Source: Neptunicella plasticusilytica
Lineage (GTDB): Bacteria > Pseudomonadota > Gammaproteobacteria > Enterobacterales > Alteromonadaceae
Assembly (NCBI RefSeq): GCF_047922965.1
Contig: NZ_CP150481.1
Coordinates: forward strand, 2,046,001 to 2,110,000
DNA: 64,000 bases
Direction of reading: 5' to 3'
The notes under the pieces are model-generated. The model searched no databases and was not told the DNA's origin. It was given only the letters and a program-made list of their open reading frames with translations. The first letter of the stretch is position 1. Each line of letters begins with the position of its first letter. Positions 24,831 through 34,236 of this stretch are shown piece by piece. Both the position numbers and the translations under genes were made by a program.

Positions 24831-26603
24831 GTGAGTATTCCTGTACATCAATTTGATGCAGTTGTTATTGGCGCAGGTGGCGCCGGCATGCGCGCTGCGC
24901 TGCAAATTTCCGAATCAGGCAAATCCTGTGCATTATTATCCAAAGTATTCCCAACCCGTTCTCATACAGTATCGGCGCAAGGCGGTATTACCGTAGCGCT
25001 GGGCAATGCCCATGAAGATAACTGGGAATGGCACATGTACGACACTGTTAAAGGGTCGGATTTTATCGGTGATCAGGACGCCATTGAATACATGTGTAAA
25101 ACCGGTCCTGAAGCCATTATTGAATTAGAAAATATGGGACTGCCGTTTTCACGCTTTGAAAATGGTCGCGTTTATCAGCGTCCTTTTGGTGGTCAGTCCA
25201 AAGAATTTGGTGGCGAGCAAGCCGCCCGAACTGCAGCAGCAGCAGACCGTACCGGCCATGCTATGTTGCATTTGTTGTATCAGCAGAATGTTAAAAACAA
25301 AACTAAAGTTTTCAGCGAATGGTATGCGCTGGATTTGGTTAAAAATCAGCAAGGCGACATTGTTGGTTGTACCGCGATTGATATGGAAACCGGTCAGGTG
25401 GTTTATTTTAAATCCAAGGCCGTTGTACTGGCTACCGGTGGAGCAGGGCGTATCTATGCGTCTACTACTAACGCACATATTAATACCGGCGACGGTGTGG
25501 GTATGGCACTACGTGCAGGTGTACCGGTACAAGATATGGAAATGTGGCAATTCCATCCCACAGGGATCGCTGGAGCGGGTGTACTGGTGACCGAAGGTTG
25601 CCGTGGTGAAGGTGGTTATTTGCTCAATAAAGACGGTGAACGTTTTATGGAACGTTATGCGCCTAATGCTAAAGATTTGGCCAGTCGTGATGTTGTAGCG
25701 CGCTCGATGATCACTGAAATTCGTGAAGGCCGTGCCTGTGATGGCCCTTGGGGTCCTCATCTTAAACTGAAACTGGATCATTTAGGTAAAGAAGTACTGG
25801 AATCCCGTTTGCCAGGGGTTTGCGAACTTTCTCGCACTTTTGCTCACGTCGATCCGGTTAAAGAACCCATTCCGGTTATCCCGACTTGCCACTATATGAT
25901 GGGCGGTATTCCAACCAACGTAAATGGTCAGGCGCTAAGTGTTGATGCTAACGGTAAAGAAACCCCGATTAACGGTTTGTTTGCTTGTGGCGAGATTGCC
26001 TGTGTTTCGGTGCATGGTGCTAACCGTCTAGGTGGTAACTCATTATTGGATTTAGTGGTATTTGGTCGTGCCACCGGATTGCATTTGGCTGATGCCTTAA
26101 ATGAAATCGGTGAACAGTCCGACGCCAGCGAATCTGATCTGGAACAATCCTTGTCCCGATTTAACCGCTGGGAAAGCTCAGAAGCGGGTAAAGGCGAAAG
26201 TCCTGAACAGATCCGCAAAGATATGCAGCAATGTATGCAGCTCAATTTCTCGGTATTCCGTGAAGGCGAAGCAATGGCATCAGGTTTGTCAGAATTAAAA
26301 GAAATTCGTGAACGACTCAAATCAGCCCGCCTCGACGACAAGAGCAGCGATTTCAACACGCAGCGTATTGAGTGTCTGGAACTGGATAACTTGATGGAAA
26401 CGGCTTACGCAACTGCGGTTGCAGCTAACTTCCGTACTGAAAGTCGTGGTGCTCATAGTCGCATCGACTTCCCGGATCGTAATGATACAGATTGGTTGTG
26501 CCACAGTATTTATTCTCCACAAACTGAGTCTATGCTCAAACGTGAGGTGAATATGTCGCCTGTCACTCGTGATGCTTTCCCGCCGAAAGCCCGTACTTAT
26601 TAA
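24831..26603 (+). CDS. sdhA: Succinate dehydrogenase flavoprotein subunit
   Basis: 590 residues. It oxidises succinate to fumarate with covalently bound FAD. The dinucleotide loop is VIGAGGAGMRAAL, the FAD-linking His lies in TRSHTVSAQGG, and the active-site blocks are WQFHPTGIAGAGVLVTEG and GEIACVSVHGANRLGGNSLL. The catalytic Arg region lies near CHYMMGGIPTN. The start is GTG, immediately after the sdhD stop. It is the cytoplasmic-face subunit of complex II. Confidence 0.97.
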   Translation: MSIPVHQFDAVVIGAGGAGMRAALQISESGKSCALLSKVFPTRSHTVSAQGGITVALGNAHEDNWEWHMYDTVKGSDFIGDQDAIEYMCKTGPEAIIELENMGLPFSRFENGRVYQRPFGGQSKEFGGEQAARTAAAADRTGHAMLHLLYQQNVKNKTKVFSEWYALDLVKNQQGDIVGCTAIDMETGQVVYFKSKAVVLATGGAGRIYASTTNAHINTGDGVGMALRAGVPVQDMEMWQFHPTGIAGAGVLVTEGCRGEGGYLLNKDGERFMERYAPNAKDLASRDVVARSMITEIREGRACDGPWGPHLKLKLDHLGKEVLESRLPGVCELSRTFAHVDPVKEPIPVIPTCHYMMGGIPTNVNGQALSVDANGKETPINGLFACGEIACVSVHGANRLGGNSLLDLVVFGRATGLHLADALNEIGEQSDASESDLEQSLSRFNRWESSEAGKGESPEQIRKDMQQCMQLNFSVFREGEAMASGLSELKEIRERLKSARLDDKSSDFNTQRIECLELDNLMETAYATAVAANFRTESRGAHSRIDFPDRNDTDWLCHSIYSPQTESMLKREVNMSPVTRDAFPPKARTY

Positions 26604-26618
26604 TAGGAGCCAAGTCAG

Positions 26619-27329
26619 ATGAAATTGAACTTCTCAATTTATCGTTATAATCCTGATGTAGATAATGCTCCTCGTATGCAGGATTATTCTCTGGAAGTCA
26701 GTGAAGGTCAGGACATGATGGTGCTGGATGCCTTAATCCAGCTTAAAGAACAGGATCCGACATTGTCTTTTAGACGCTCTTGCCGTGAAGGGGTATGTGG
26801 TTCAGATGGTATGAACTTGAACGGCAAAAATGGTTTGGCCTGTATCACGCCATTATCGGCACTCGGTAAAGGTAAAATTGTTATTCGACCTTTACCCGGG
26901 TTACCTGTTGTACGTGACTTGGTCGTTGATTTAACCCAGTTCTATCAGCAGTATGAAAAAATTAAACCTTACCTGATTAATGATAATACCCAACCTCCGG
27001 CGCGGGAATATCTGCAATCTCCAGAAGAGCGCGACAAGCTGGATGGTTTGTACGAATGTATTTTATGTGCATGCTGTTCAACATCTTGTCCTTCGTTTTG
27101 GTGGAATCCGGACAAATTTATCGGACCAGCAGGCTTGTTGCACGCGTATCGATTCTTGGCCGATAGCCGTGATACTGCAACAGAACAACGGTTGAGTGAT
27201 TTAGATGATGCATTTAGCGTGTTCAGATGCCATGGCATTATGAATTGCGTCAGTGTTTGTCCAAAAAATCTGAATCCGACCAAAGCGATTGGAAAAATCA
27301 AATCGATGCTGCTACAACGGTCAGTATAG
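26619..27329 (+). CDS. sdhB: Succinate dehydrogenase iron-sulfur subunit
   Basis: 236 residues. Three clusters carry electrons from FAD to quinone. The [2Fe-2S] ligands lie in SCREGVCGSDGMNLNGKNG plus the next Cys. The [4Fe-4S] ligands lie in CILCACCSTSCPSFWW, and the [3Fe-4S] ligands in CHGIMNCVSVCPKNLNPTK and the preceding cluster Cys. AGGAG precedes the ATG. A hairpin separates it from sucA 105 bases downstream. Confidence 0.96.
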   Translation: MKLNFSIYRYNPDVDNAPRMQDYSLEVSEGQDMMVLDALIQLKEQDPTLSFRRSCREGVCGSDGMNLNGKNGLACITPLSALGKGKIVIRPLPGLPVVRDLVVDLTQFYQQYEKIKPYLINDNTQPPAREYLQSPEERDKLDGLYECILCACCSTSCPSFWWNPDKFIGPAGLLHAYRFLADSRDTATEQRLSDLDDAFSVFRCHGIMNCVSVCPKNLNPTKAIGKIKSMLLQRSV

Positions 27330-27388
27330 GTAGCAATATGAAGACTGTAGACAAGTGCGTCTGCAACATTATTAAGTGTTCTTAGTTA

Positions 27389-27412
27389 GACAAACCGGAA
27401 GGCCGGTTTGTC
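27389..27412 (+). repeat. Perfect hairpin between sdhB and sucA
   Basis: GACAAACCGG pairs with CCGGTTTGTC around AAGG. Only TTGATCTG follows, so it is not a typical intrinsic terminator. It sits 23 bases before the sucA ATG and may stabilise or process the sdh-suc transcript. Confidence 0.6.
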
Positions 27413-27434
27413 TTGATCTGATTAAGGGACAGCA

Positions 27435-30263
27435 ATGCAAAAAAGCGCGATGAAAGCATGGTGGGAATCTTCCTACATGGCTGGTGGTAACGCAGCTTAT
27501 ATAGAAGAAATTTACGAAGCTTATCTCGAAAATCCGCAAGATGTAGCGCCACAGTGGCGTGACATTTTTGATCAACTTCCAAAATTGGAAGGTGTTCAGG
27601 TCGAGACCAGGCATAGTGATGTGCGCGAGTTGTTTAAAAAAATGGCTCAACTGGGTCCATTGGGACGCACTGCGTCGCCTGCAGTCGCCAGCACCTCAGA
27701 TGCTAAACAGGTTAAAGTATTACAGCTGATTAATGCTTTTCGATTTCGCGGGCATGAGCACGCCAATCTCGATCCGTTAGGGTTATGGCAGCAGGAACGT
27801 GTTAGGGACCTTGAATTGTCCCATCATGAACTAACCGAGCAGGATTTTGATTCCGTTTTTAGCGTCGGTTCCTATGCCGTTGGCAAAGAAACCATGCCTC
27901 TGGGAGAGCTATTCAAGTCTCTTAATCGCACTTATTGCAGTTCCATTGGTGCGGAATACATGCATATCACCAACACTGAGCAAAAACGTTGGTTGCAGCA
28001 ACGGATTGAATCAGTACAAGCTAAACCGGAATTAAGTCGCGAGACTAAAATCGCCATTTTAAAAGGCCTGATCGCAGCCGATGGAATGGAAAAATATCTG
28101 GGATCAAAATTTCCTGGTGCCAAGCGTTTTTCGTTAGAAGGCGGCGATGCACTTATCCCGATGCTAAAAAGCTTGATTAGCCATGCGGGTGTTAATGGCA
28201 CCAAAGAAGTCGTTATCGGTATGGCACACCGTGGTCGTTTAAATGTACTGGTTAACGTGTTGGGTAAAAACCCCTCTGTCCTGTTTGATGAATTCTCCGG
28301 TAAACATGACGAATCACTAAGTTCCGGTGATGTTAAATATCACGCCGGTTATTCGTCTGATTTTGCCACCCCGGGTGGTGATCTGCATTTGGCGCTGGCA
28401 TTTAACCCTTCGCATCTTGAAATTGTAAATCCTGTGGTGATTGGTTCGGTAAGAGCCCGACTGGATCGTCGTAACTGTCACGATGGCTCGACGGTGTTAC
28501 CTATCACTATTCACGGTGACTCGGCTATTGCTGGGCAGGGCGTTGTACAAGAAACCTTCAATATGTCACAGACGCGTGGTTTCTCTGTAGGAGGTACCGT
28601 TCGCATCGTGATCAATAACCAGGTTGGTTTTACGACCTCCAAGCAGGAAGATACTCGTTCAACCCAATACTGTACCGACATCGCTAAAATGGTTCAGGCA
28701 CCGATTTTCCATGTTAATGCGGATGATCCGGAAGCAGTTATTTTTGTGACGCAACTGGCGCTGGACTATCGCAACAAGTTTAAACGGGATGTAATGATTG
28801 ATCTGGTTTGTTATCGCCGTCATGGCCATAACGAAGCCGATACGCCAGATGCCACTCAACCCTTGATGTACAAGAAAATCAAGAAGCACCCGGTACCAAG
28901 AGAGTTATACGCGCAGCAGTTAATGGATGAAAAAACTATTAACCAGCACGAAGTCGACAAACTCATTGGTGATTATCGTGCGGCGCTGGATCATGGCGCC
29001 TGCGTGGTTGAAGAGTGGCGTCCCATGACTGAGCACTCGGTAGACTGGTCACCCTATATTGGCCAGGAATGGACGGTGCCTTTCGATGCTTCACTCAGTG
29101 TTGAAAAAATGCGCGAACTGGGTCATAAAATTTGCAGTTACCCGGATGAGGTTAAACTGCAGGCGAGGGTGGCCAAGTTGTATCAGGATCGCCTCTCGAT
29201 GATTAACGGTGAAAAACCACTTGACTGGGGCTGTGCTGAAATATTGGCCTATGCCACTATTGTCGATGGTGGTTCCCGGATCCGCTTTACCGGTCAGGAT
29301 TCGGGCCGGGGGACGTTCTTCCATCGCCACGCGGTAATTCACAACCAGAAAGATGCTTCAACCTATATGCCATTGCAGCATGTAAGTGACAAGCAAGGTC
29401 CGATTGAAATTTATGATTCCGTGTTGTCTGAAGAAGCGGTACTAGCCTTTGAATATGGTTACGCCACTGCCGAACCCGGAGCATTGACAATTTGGGAAGC
29501 TCAGTTTGGCGATTTTGCCAATGGTGCCCAGGTGGTTATCGATCAGTTCCTGAGTTCCGGCGAACAAAAATGGGGACGTTTGTGTGGTTTAACCTTGCTG
29601 CTGCCACACGGTTATGAAGGACAGGGACCAGAACATAGTTCCGCACGCCTTGAGCGCTTCTTGCAACTTTGTGCCGACCACAATATGCAGGTATGTGTGC
29701 CTTCTACGCCAGCTCAGGTGTATAACATGATCCGCCGTCAGGTGGTGCGCCCGATGCGCCGTCCGTTGATCGTGATGTCACCCAAATCATTGTTACGCCA
29801 TTCGCTTGCAGTTTCCAGTCTCGAAGAGTTGGCCGAAGGGGTGTTTTACAACGTTATTGGTGAAGTTGACGAAATTAAACCAACTCAAGTCAAACGCGTG
29901 GTGATGTGTTCCGGTAAAGTCTATTACGATTTACTCGAACAACGCCGTAAAGACGAACAAACCGATGTGGCTATTATTCGTATCGAACAACTTTATCCTT
30001 TCCCGCATGCCGATATCGAAAAAGTGTTGGCTGATTATCAACATGTTAAAGATTGGGTATGGTGCCAGGAAGAACCTCAGAACCAGGGTGCATGGTATTG
30101 CATGCAGCATAATTTCTGGGCTTCGATTCCCGATGGCGCTAAATTGACCTACGCAGGTCGGGAAGCATCAGCATCTCCAGCAGTAGGCTATATTTCTGTG
30201 CATAACCAGCAACAAAAAACACTGGTAGAAAATGCATTAACCATTAATCAAGGGACCAAATAA
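27435..30263 (+). CDS. sucA: 2-oxoglutarate dehydrogenase E1 component
   Basis: 942 residues (E. coli 933). A thiamine-diphosphate enzyme that decarboxylates 2-oxoglutarate and passes the succinyl group to SucB lipoyl arms. The E1 N-terminus is SSYMAGGNAAYIEEIYEAYL. The active-site block is VIGMAHRGRLNVLVNVLGK. The ThDP/Mg2+ motif starts at HGDSAIAGQGVVQE and continues to NNQVGFTTS. The transketolase C-terminal part has RFTGQDSGRGTFFHRHAV and LLPHGYEGQGPEHSSARLER. The stop overlaps the sucB start by one base. The lpd (E3) gene is not in this window. Confidence 0.97.
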   Translation: MQKSAMKAWWESSYMAGGNAAYIEEIYEAYLENPQDVAPQWRDIFDQLPKLEGVQVETRHSDVRELFKKMAQLGPLGRTASPAVASTSDAKQVKVLQLINAFRFRGHEHANLDPLGLWQQERVRDLELSHHELTEQDFDSVFSVGSYAVGKETMPLGELFKSLNRTYCSSIGAEYMHITNTEQKRWLQQRIESVQAKPELSRETKIAILKGLIAADGMEKYLGSKFPGAKRFSLEGGDALIPMLKSLISHAGVNGTKEVVIGMAHRGRLNVLVNVLGKNPSVLFDEFSGKHDESLSSGDVKYHAGYSSDFATPGGDLHLALAFNPSHLEIVNPVVIGSVRARLDRRNCHDGSTVLPITIHGDSAIAGQGVVQETFNMSQTRGFSVGGTVRIVINNQVGFTTSKQEDTRSTQYCTDIAKMVQAPIFHVNADDPEAVIFVTQLALDYRNKFKRDVMIDLVCYRRHGHNEADTPDATQPLMYKKIKKHPVPRELYAQQLMDEKTINQHEVDKLIGDYRAALDHGACVVEEWRPMTEHSVDWSPYIGQEWTVPFDASLSVEKMRELGHKICSYPDEVKLQARVAKLYQDRLSMINGEKPLDWGCAEILAYATIVDGGSRIRFTGQDSGRGTFFHRHAVIHNQKDASTYMPLQHVSDKQGPIEIYDSVLSEEAVLAFEYGYATAEPGALTIWEAQFGDFANGAQVVIDQFLSSGEQKWGRLCGLTLLLPHGYEGQGPEHSSARLERFLQLCADHNMQVCVPSTPAQVYNMIRRQVVRPMRRPLIVMSPKSLLRHSLAVSSLEELAEGVFYNVIGEVDEIKPTQVKRVVMCSGKVYYDLLEQRRKDEQTDVAIIRIEQLYPFPHADIEKVLADYQHVKDWVWCQEEPQNQGAWYCMQHNFWASIPDGAKLTYAGREASASPAVGYISVHNQQQKTLVENALTINQGTK

Positions 30264-31831
30264 TGACGATTGAAATTAAAGTGCCCGTATTACCGGAATC
30301 TGTTGCCGATGCGTCAATCGCCACCTGGCATGTTAAACCGGGTGAACAGGTTTCCAGAGATCAAAATCTGGTTGATATCGAAACCGATAAAGTGGTGTTG
30401 GAAGTGGTTGCACCGGCTAACGGAACGATTACAGAAATACTTGAAGATGAAGGTAATACCGTACTTGCCGAGCAAGTTGTCGCCCATTTTGAAGCGGGCG
30501 AAGGAAGCAGTAAAGCATCTGATGATAGCGATTCTTCCAGCAAAGATAATTCAGCCAGTTCATCAGACGATGATGAACCATCCAATAAAAGTACTAACAG
30601 TAGCAAAGGTGAGTCAGTGGAAATAAAGGTACCGGTGCTGCCAGAATCTGTGGCAGACGCAACAATTGCAACCTGGCATGTTCAGCCGGGTGAACAGGTT
30701 TCCAGAGATCAAAATCTGGTTGATATCGAAACCGATAAAGTGGTGCTTGAAGTTGTCGCACCTGCTGATGGTTCATTGTCAGAAATTCTGGCTCAGGAAG
30801 GCGATACTGTTAACGCTGAACAGGTGATTGGCCATTTCACCAGTGGTGCTGGCGCGGCAAAATCTGACAGCAGCAACGCAAAATCACAAAAATCTGATGA
30901 CAAGGAACAACAAAGTGATGCATCGGATGAGGGTGACAACGATGCATTGAGTCCGTCTGTACGTCGATTGTTGTCTGAAAAAGGTATTGATGCCTCAGCG
31001 GTAAAAGGCACCGGTAAAGGTGGGCGTGTCACCAAGGAAGATGTTGAAAAACATCTTAAAAACGCTGACAGCAAACCCGCAGCCAAATCTTCAGATTCTG
31101 CTACCACAGAGCCAGCGACTGGCCTGGCAGATCGTACTGAAAAACGAGTGCCAATGACGCGTTTACGCAAAACTATTGCTAATCGTTTATTAGAAGCTAA
31201 AAATTCTACGGCCATGTTAACCACTTTTAACGAAGTGAACATGAAACCGATTATGAACTTGCGTAAGCAATATCAGGAAGCATTCGAAAAACGCCATGAT
31301 ATTCGTCTAGGTTTTATGTCTTTTTACGTTAAAGCTGTGACCGAAGCATTGAAGCGCTTCCCTGAAGTGAATGCCTCGATCGATAGTGACGATATTTGTT
31401 ACCACAATTATTTTGACATCTCTATTGCGGTATCTACGCCTCGTGGTCTGGTTACACCAGTATTGCGTGATTGTGATCAGTTGTCTTTGGCAGGCGTAGA
31501 GAAAGGCATTAAAGCGCTAGCGCTTAAAGGCCGTGACGGAAAGCTGTCGATGGACGATTTACAGGGAGGTAATTTTACTATTACCAATGGCGGTGTGTTT
31601 GGCTCGTTGATGTCTACTCCCATCATCAATCCACCACAAAGTGCTATCCTTGGTATGCACAAGATCCAGGATCGTCCTATGGCGGTCGATGGTAAAGTGG
31701 AAATTTTACCTATGATGTATCTAGCCTTGTCTTACGATCACCGGATCATTGATGGCAAAGAGTCAGTAGGCTTTTTGGTAACAGTAAAAGAGATGCTCGA
31801 AGATCCAACTCGTTTATTGTTGGATGTGTAA
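30263..31831 (+). CDS. sucB: 2-oxoglutarate dehydrogenase E2 (dihydrolipoyl succinyltransferase) with two lipoyl domains
   Basis: 522 residues, longer than the single-lipoyl E. coli form (about 405). Lipoyl domain 1 covers about 1-78 with the lipoylated Lys43 in DIETDKVVLEV. Domain 2 covers about 118-195 with Lys159 in an identical motif. Ser/Asp/Lys-rich linkers separate the modules. A peripheral E3/E1-binding domain (SPSVRRLLSEKGIDASAVKG, about 230-265) and the catalytic domain follow, the latter ending in SYDHRIIDGKE with the catalytic His and Asp. The lipoyl domains share 60 bases of exact DNA identity, suggesting recent duplication or gene conversion. Confidence 0.96.
   Translation: MTIEIKVPVLPESVADASIATWHVKPGEQVSRDQNLVDIETDKVVLEVVAPANGTITEILEDEGNTVLAEQVVAHFEAGEGSSKASDDSDSSSKDNSASSSDDDEPSNKSTNSSKGESVEIKVPVLPESVADATIATWHVQPGEQVSRDQNLVDIETDKVVLEVVAPADGSLSEILAQEGDTVNAEQVIGHFTSGAGAAKSDSSNAKSQKSDDKEQQSDASDEGDNDALSPSVRRLLSEKGIDASAVKGTGKGGRVTKEDVEKHLKNADSKPAAKSSDSATTEPATGLADRTEKRVPMTRLRKTIANRLLEAKNSTAMLTTFNEVNMKPIMNLRKQYQEAFEKRHDIRLGFMSFYVKAVTEALKRFPEVNASIDSDDICYHNYFDISIAVSTPRGLVTPVLRDCDQLSLAGVEKGIKALALKGRDGKLSMDDLQGGNFTITNGGVFGSLMSTPIINPPQSAILGMHKIQDRPMAVDGKVEILPMMYLALSYDHRIIDGKESVGFLVTVKEMLEDPTRLLLDV
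30338..30397 (+). repeat. 60-bp exact direct repeat, copy 1 (sucB lipoyl domain 1)
   Basis: This 60-base stretch from CCGGGTGAACAGG to AAAGTGGTG recurs exactly at 30686-30745, 348 bases (116 codons) later in the same frame. Similarity continues on both sides with substitutions. Confidence 0.95.
30686..30745 (+). repeat. 60-bp exact direct repeat, copy 2 (sucB lipoyl domain 2)
   Basis: Second copy of the repeat at 30338-30397, encoding the same segment around the lipoylated lysine. Confidence 0.95.
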
Positions 31832-31917
31832 CAAACAATTTAGTCGTCATAAATCGTCATTTTGATGAATATATGAATAATTGAGCCAATAAAATACTAT
31901 GTTTTGGCTACCACTTA

Positions 31918-31945
31918 CGCCGGGTAATGACTATAATCCCCGGCG
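31918..31945 (+). promoter_or_regulatory. G+C-rich inverted repeat enclosing a TATAAT, upstream of sucC
   Basis: CGCCGGG (31918-31924) pairs with CCCGGCG (31939-31945). The loop includes TATAAT at 31932-31937, a possible -10 for a sucCD promoter independent of sdh-sucAB. A matching -35 is not clear. Confidence 0.45.
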
Positions 31946-31953
31946 GTTTGAAC

Positions 31954-31975
31954 AAGCTGCCCTGGCAGCTTTTTT
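31954..31975 (+). terminator. Rho-independent terminator between sucB and sucC
   Basis: AAGCTGC and GCAGCTT pair around CCTG and run into TTTTTT, 123 bases after sucB and 72 bases before sucC. It should reduce read-through from sdhCDAB-sucAB, or act as an attenuator in the sucC leader. Confidence 0.8.
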
Positions 31976-32046
31976 GTCGTAATGGAATCAAGATAAGACA
32001 ACGTCCGGTTGTTCTGATTGATTCACCGAAAAACGGATAATACACC

Positions 32047-33213
32047 ATGAATTTGCATGAATATCAGGGTAAACAGCTTTTTGCTGAATATGGTTTACCC
32101 GTATCTCAAGGTTATGCTGCTGACAGTCCTCAAGCAGCAATCGATGCCGCTGAACGTATTGGCGGTGACGAATGGGTCGTAAAATGTCAGGTGCACGCTG
32201 GTGGCCGAGGCAAGGCTGGTGGTGTAAAGCTGGTTAAGAACAAAGAAGAAATCAGATCTTTTGCTCAACAATGGTTGGGAAAAAATCTGGTCACTTATCA
32301 GACAGATGAAGCCGGTCAGCCGGTAACCAAAATTTTGGTTGAGTCTTGTACTGATATCGATCAGGAATTGTACTTGGGTGCAGTTGTCGATCGCGGTAGC
32401 CGCCGTATTGTGTTCATGGCGTCCACTGAAGGCGGTGTTGAAATTGAGAAAGTCGCCGAAGAAACCCCGGAAAAAATTCTCAAAGCCGAAATCGACCCGT
32501 TGGTAGGCGCACAGCCTTACCAGGCACGCGAGATTGCATTCAAATTAGGTCTTGAAGGTGTGCAAATTCGCCAGTTCACCCAAATTTTTATGGGTCTGGC
32601 AAAAATGTTTGAGGAACTCGATGTTGCCTTGATCGAAGTAAATCCATTGGTGATTAAAACCGACGGCAACCTGCATTGTCTGGATGCCAAACTGGCTATC
32701 GACAGTAACGCAATGTATCGCCAGCCTAAGCTTCAAGAAATGCACGATCCTTCACAAGAAGATCAACGTGAAGCGGATGCGGCCAAATGGGAGCTGAACT
32801 ATGTTGCTCTTGATGGCAATGTAGGTTGCATGGTTAACGGTGCGGGTTTGGCTATGGGAACCATGGATATTGTTAATCTGCATGGCGGTAAGCCAGCCAA
32901 TTTCCTGGATGTCGGTGGTGGCGCAACCAAAGAACGTGTTGCTGAAGCATTCAAAATCATTTTGTCTGATGACAATGTTAAAGCGGTATTGGTTAATATT
33001 TTCGGCGGTATCGTACGTTGTGACATGATCGCTGAAGGGATAATCGGTGCAGTGAAAGAAGTCGGTGTTAATGTTCCAGTTGTGGTTCGCCTCGAAGGTA
33101 CCAACGCCGAATTAGGCCGTGAAGTTTTAGCTAATTCTGGCCTGGATATTATTGCTGCTGAATCGTTAACGGATGCAGCGCAGAAAGTTGTTGCTGCAGC
33201 GGAGGGCAAATAA
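32047..33213 (+). CDS. sucC: Succinyl-CoA synthetase (ADP-forming) beta subunit
   Basis: 388 residues, the same as E. coli SucC. The ATP-grasp fold has MNLHEYQGKQLFAEYGLPV, VKCQVHAGGRGKAGGVKLV (nucleotide binding) and VNIFGGIVRCDMIAEGI (CoA-ligase part). Together with SucD it makes ATP from succinyl-CoA. The stop shares a base with the sucD start (TAATG), implying coupled translation in a fixed ratio. Confidence 0.97.
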   Translation: MNLHEYQGKQLFAEYGLPVSQGYAADSPQAAIDAAERIGGDEWVVKCQVHAGGRGKAGGVKLVKNKEEIRSFAQQWLGKNLVTYQTDEAGQPVTKILVESCTDIDQELYLGAVVDRGSRRIVFMASTEGGVEIEKVAEETPEKILKAEIDPLVGAQPYQAREIAFKLGLEGVQIRQFTQIFMGLAKMFEELDVALIEVNPLVIKTDGNLHCLDAKLAIDSNAMYRQPKLQEMHDPSQEDQREADAAKWELNYVALDGNVGCMVNGAGLAMGTMDIVNLHGGKPANFLDVGGGATKERVAEAFKIILSDDNVKAVLVNIFGGIVRCDMIAEGIIGAVKEVGVNVPVVVRLEGTNAELGREVLANSGLDIIAAESLTDAAQKVVAAAEGK

Positions 33214-34085
33214 TGTCGGTTTTAATTAATAAAGACACCAAAGTAATCTGTCAGGGTTTCACTGGCGGGCAGGGTACCTTCCACTCTGAACAAGCTATAG
33301 CTTACGGTACACAAATGGTCGGTGGCGTGACGCCGGGTAAAGGCGGTACTGAGCATTTGGGCTTGCCGGTATTCAACACTGTACGTGAAGCGGTTGAAGC
33401 AACCGGTGCCACGGCAACTGTTATTTATGTACCTGCACCATTTTGTAAAGACTCCATCGTTGAAGCTGCCGATGCAGGTATTGAGCTGATCGTTTGTATT
33501 ACCGAGGGAATACCCACTATCGATATGCTTTACGCTAAAGAATATGTCGATAGCAAAGGCGTTCGCATGATCGGTCCTAACTGCCCTGGTGTGATTACAC
33601 CGGGAGAGTGCAAAATTGGTATTATGCCTGGCCACATCCATAAGCCGGGTCGAGTGGGGATCGTATCCCGTTCAGGTACCTTGACTTATGAAGCGGTTAA
33701 ACAAACCACTGATGAAGGTTTTGGCCAGTCTACCTGTGTGGGTATTGGTGGTGATCCTATTCCAGGTTCTAACTTTATCGATATTCTGCAAATGTTCCAG
33801 GACGATCCGAAAACCGAAGCCATCGTAATGATCGGCGAAATCGGTGGAACAGCGGAAGAAGAAGCCGCTGCCTTTATCAAAGATAACGTAACCAAACCCG
33901 TTGTATCTTATATAGCAGGTGTAACAGCCCCGGCTGGTAAGCGTATGGGACATGCTGGTGCAATTATCGCAGGCGGTAAAGGTACTGCTGACGATAAATT
34001 TAAGGCATTGGAAGCAGCCGGTGTCAAAACCGTACGCTCTTTAGCCGAAATCGGTAAGGCATTACGCGAAATTACCGGATGGTAA
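33213..34085 (+). CDS. sucD: Succinyl-CoA synthetase alpha subunit
   Basis: 290 residues. CoA binds the Rossmann-type N-terminal domain (CQGFTGGQGTFHSEQAIAYG). The phosphorylated His lies in GKRMGHAGAIIAGGKGTADDK. The ligase domain includes GRVGIVSRSGTLTYEAV and CVGIGGDPIPGSNFID. It is the last gene of the TCA block, followed by a strong terminator. Confidence 0.97.
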   Translation: MSVLINKDTKVICQGFTGGQGTFHSEQAIAYGTQMVGGVTPGKGGTEHLGLPVFNTVREAVEATGATATVIYVPAPFCKDSIVEAADAGIELIVCITEGIPTIDMLYAKEYVDSKGVRMIGPNCPGVITPGECKIGIMPGHIHKPGRVGIVSRSGTLTYEAVKQTTDEGFGQSTCVGIGGDPIPGSNFIDILQMFQDDPKTEAIVMIGEIGGTAEEEAAAFIKDNVTKPVVSYIAGVTAPAGKRMGHAGAIIAGGKGTADDKFKALEAAGVKTVRSLAEIGKALREITGW

Positions 34086-34140
34086 TTGTTTTGCTTCCCA
34101 AATTGATGATGTAAATTGTCAATAAATGGAAAAGTAAACT

Positions 34141-34167
34141 AAAAGCCCGCTTGATTGCGGGCTTTTT
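34141..34167 (+). terminator. Rho-independent terminator of sucCD
   Basis: AAAAGCCCGC and GCGGGCTTTTT pair around TTGATT, 55 bases after the sucD stop. Confidence 0.92.
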
Positions 34168-34236
34168 AATGCAGGTTATTCAATTTAACTGGTATCATTG
34201 CGGCAATATCAGTGTGTATTTAAAGGGGTTGTATTT

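Noticed and set aside
25149..25478. Open frame antisense to sdhA
   Set aside because: It lies wholly inside a well conserved gene, has no ribosome site or family motif, and is explained by codon bias on the other strand. The same applies to the other long antisense frames in sucB, sucC and ygiQ.
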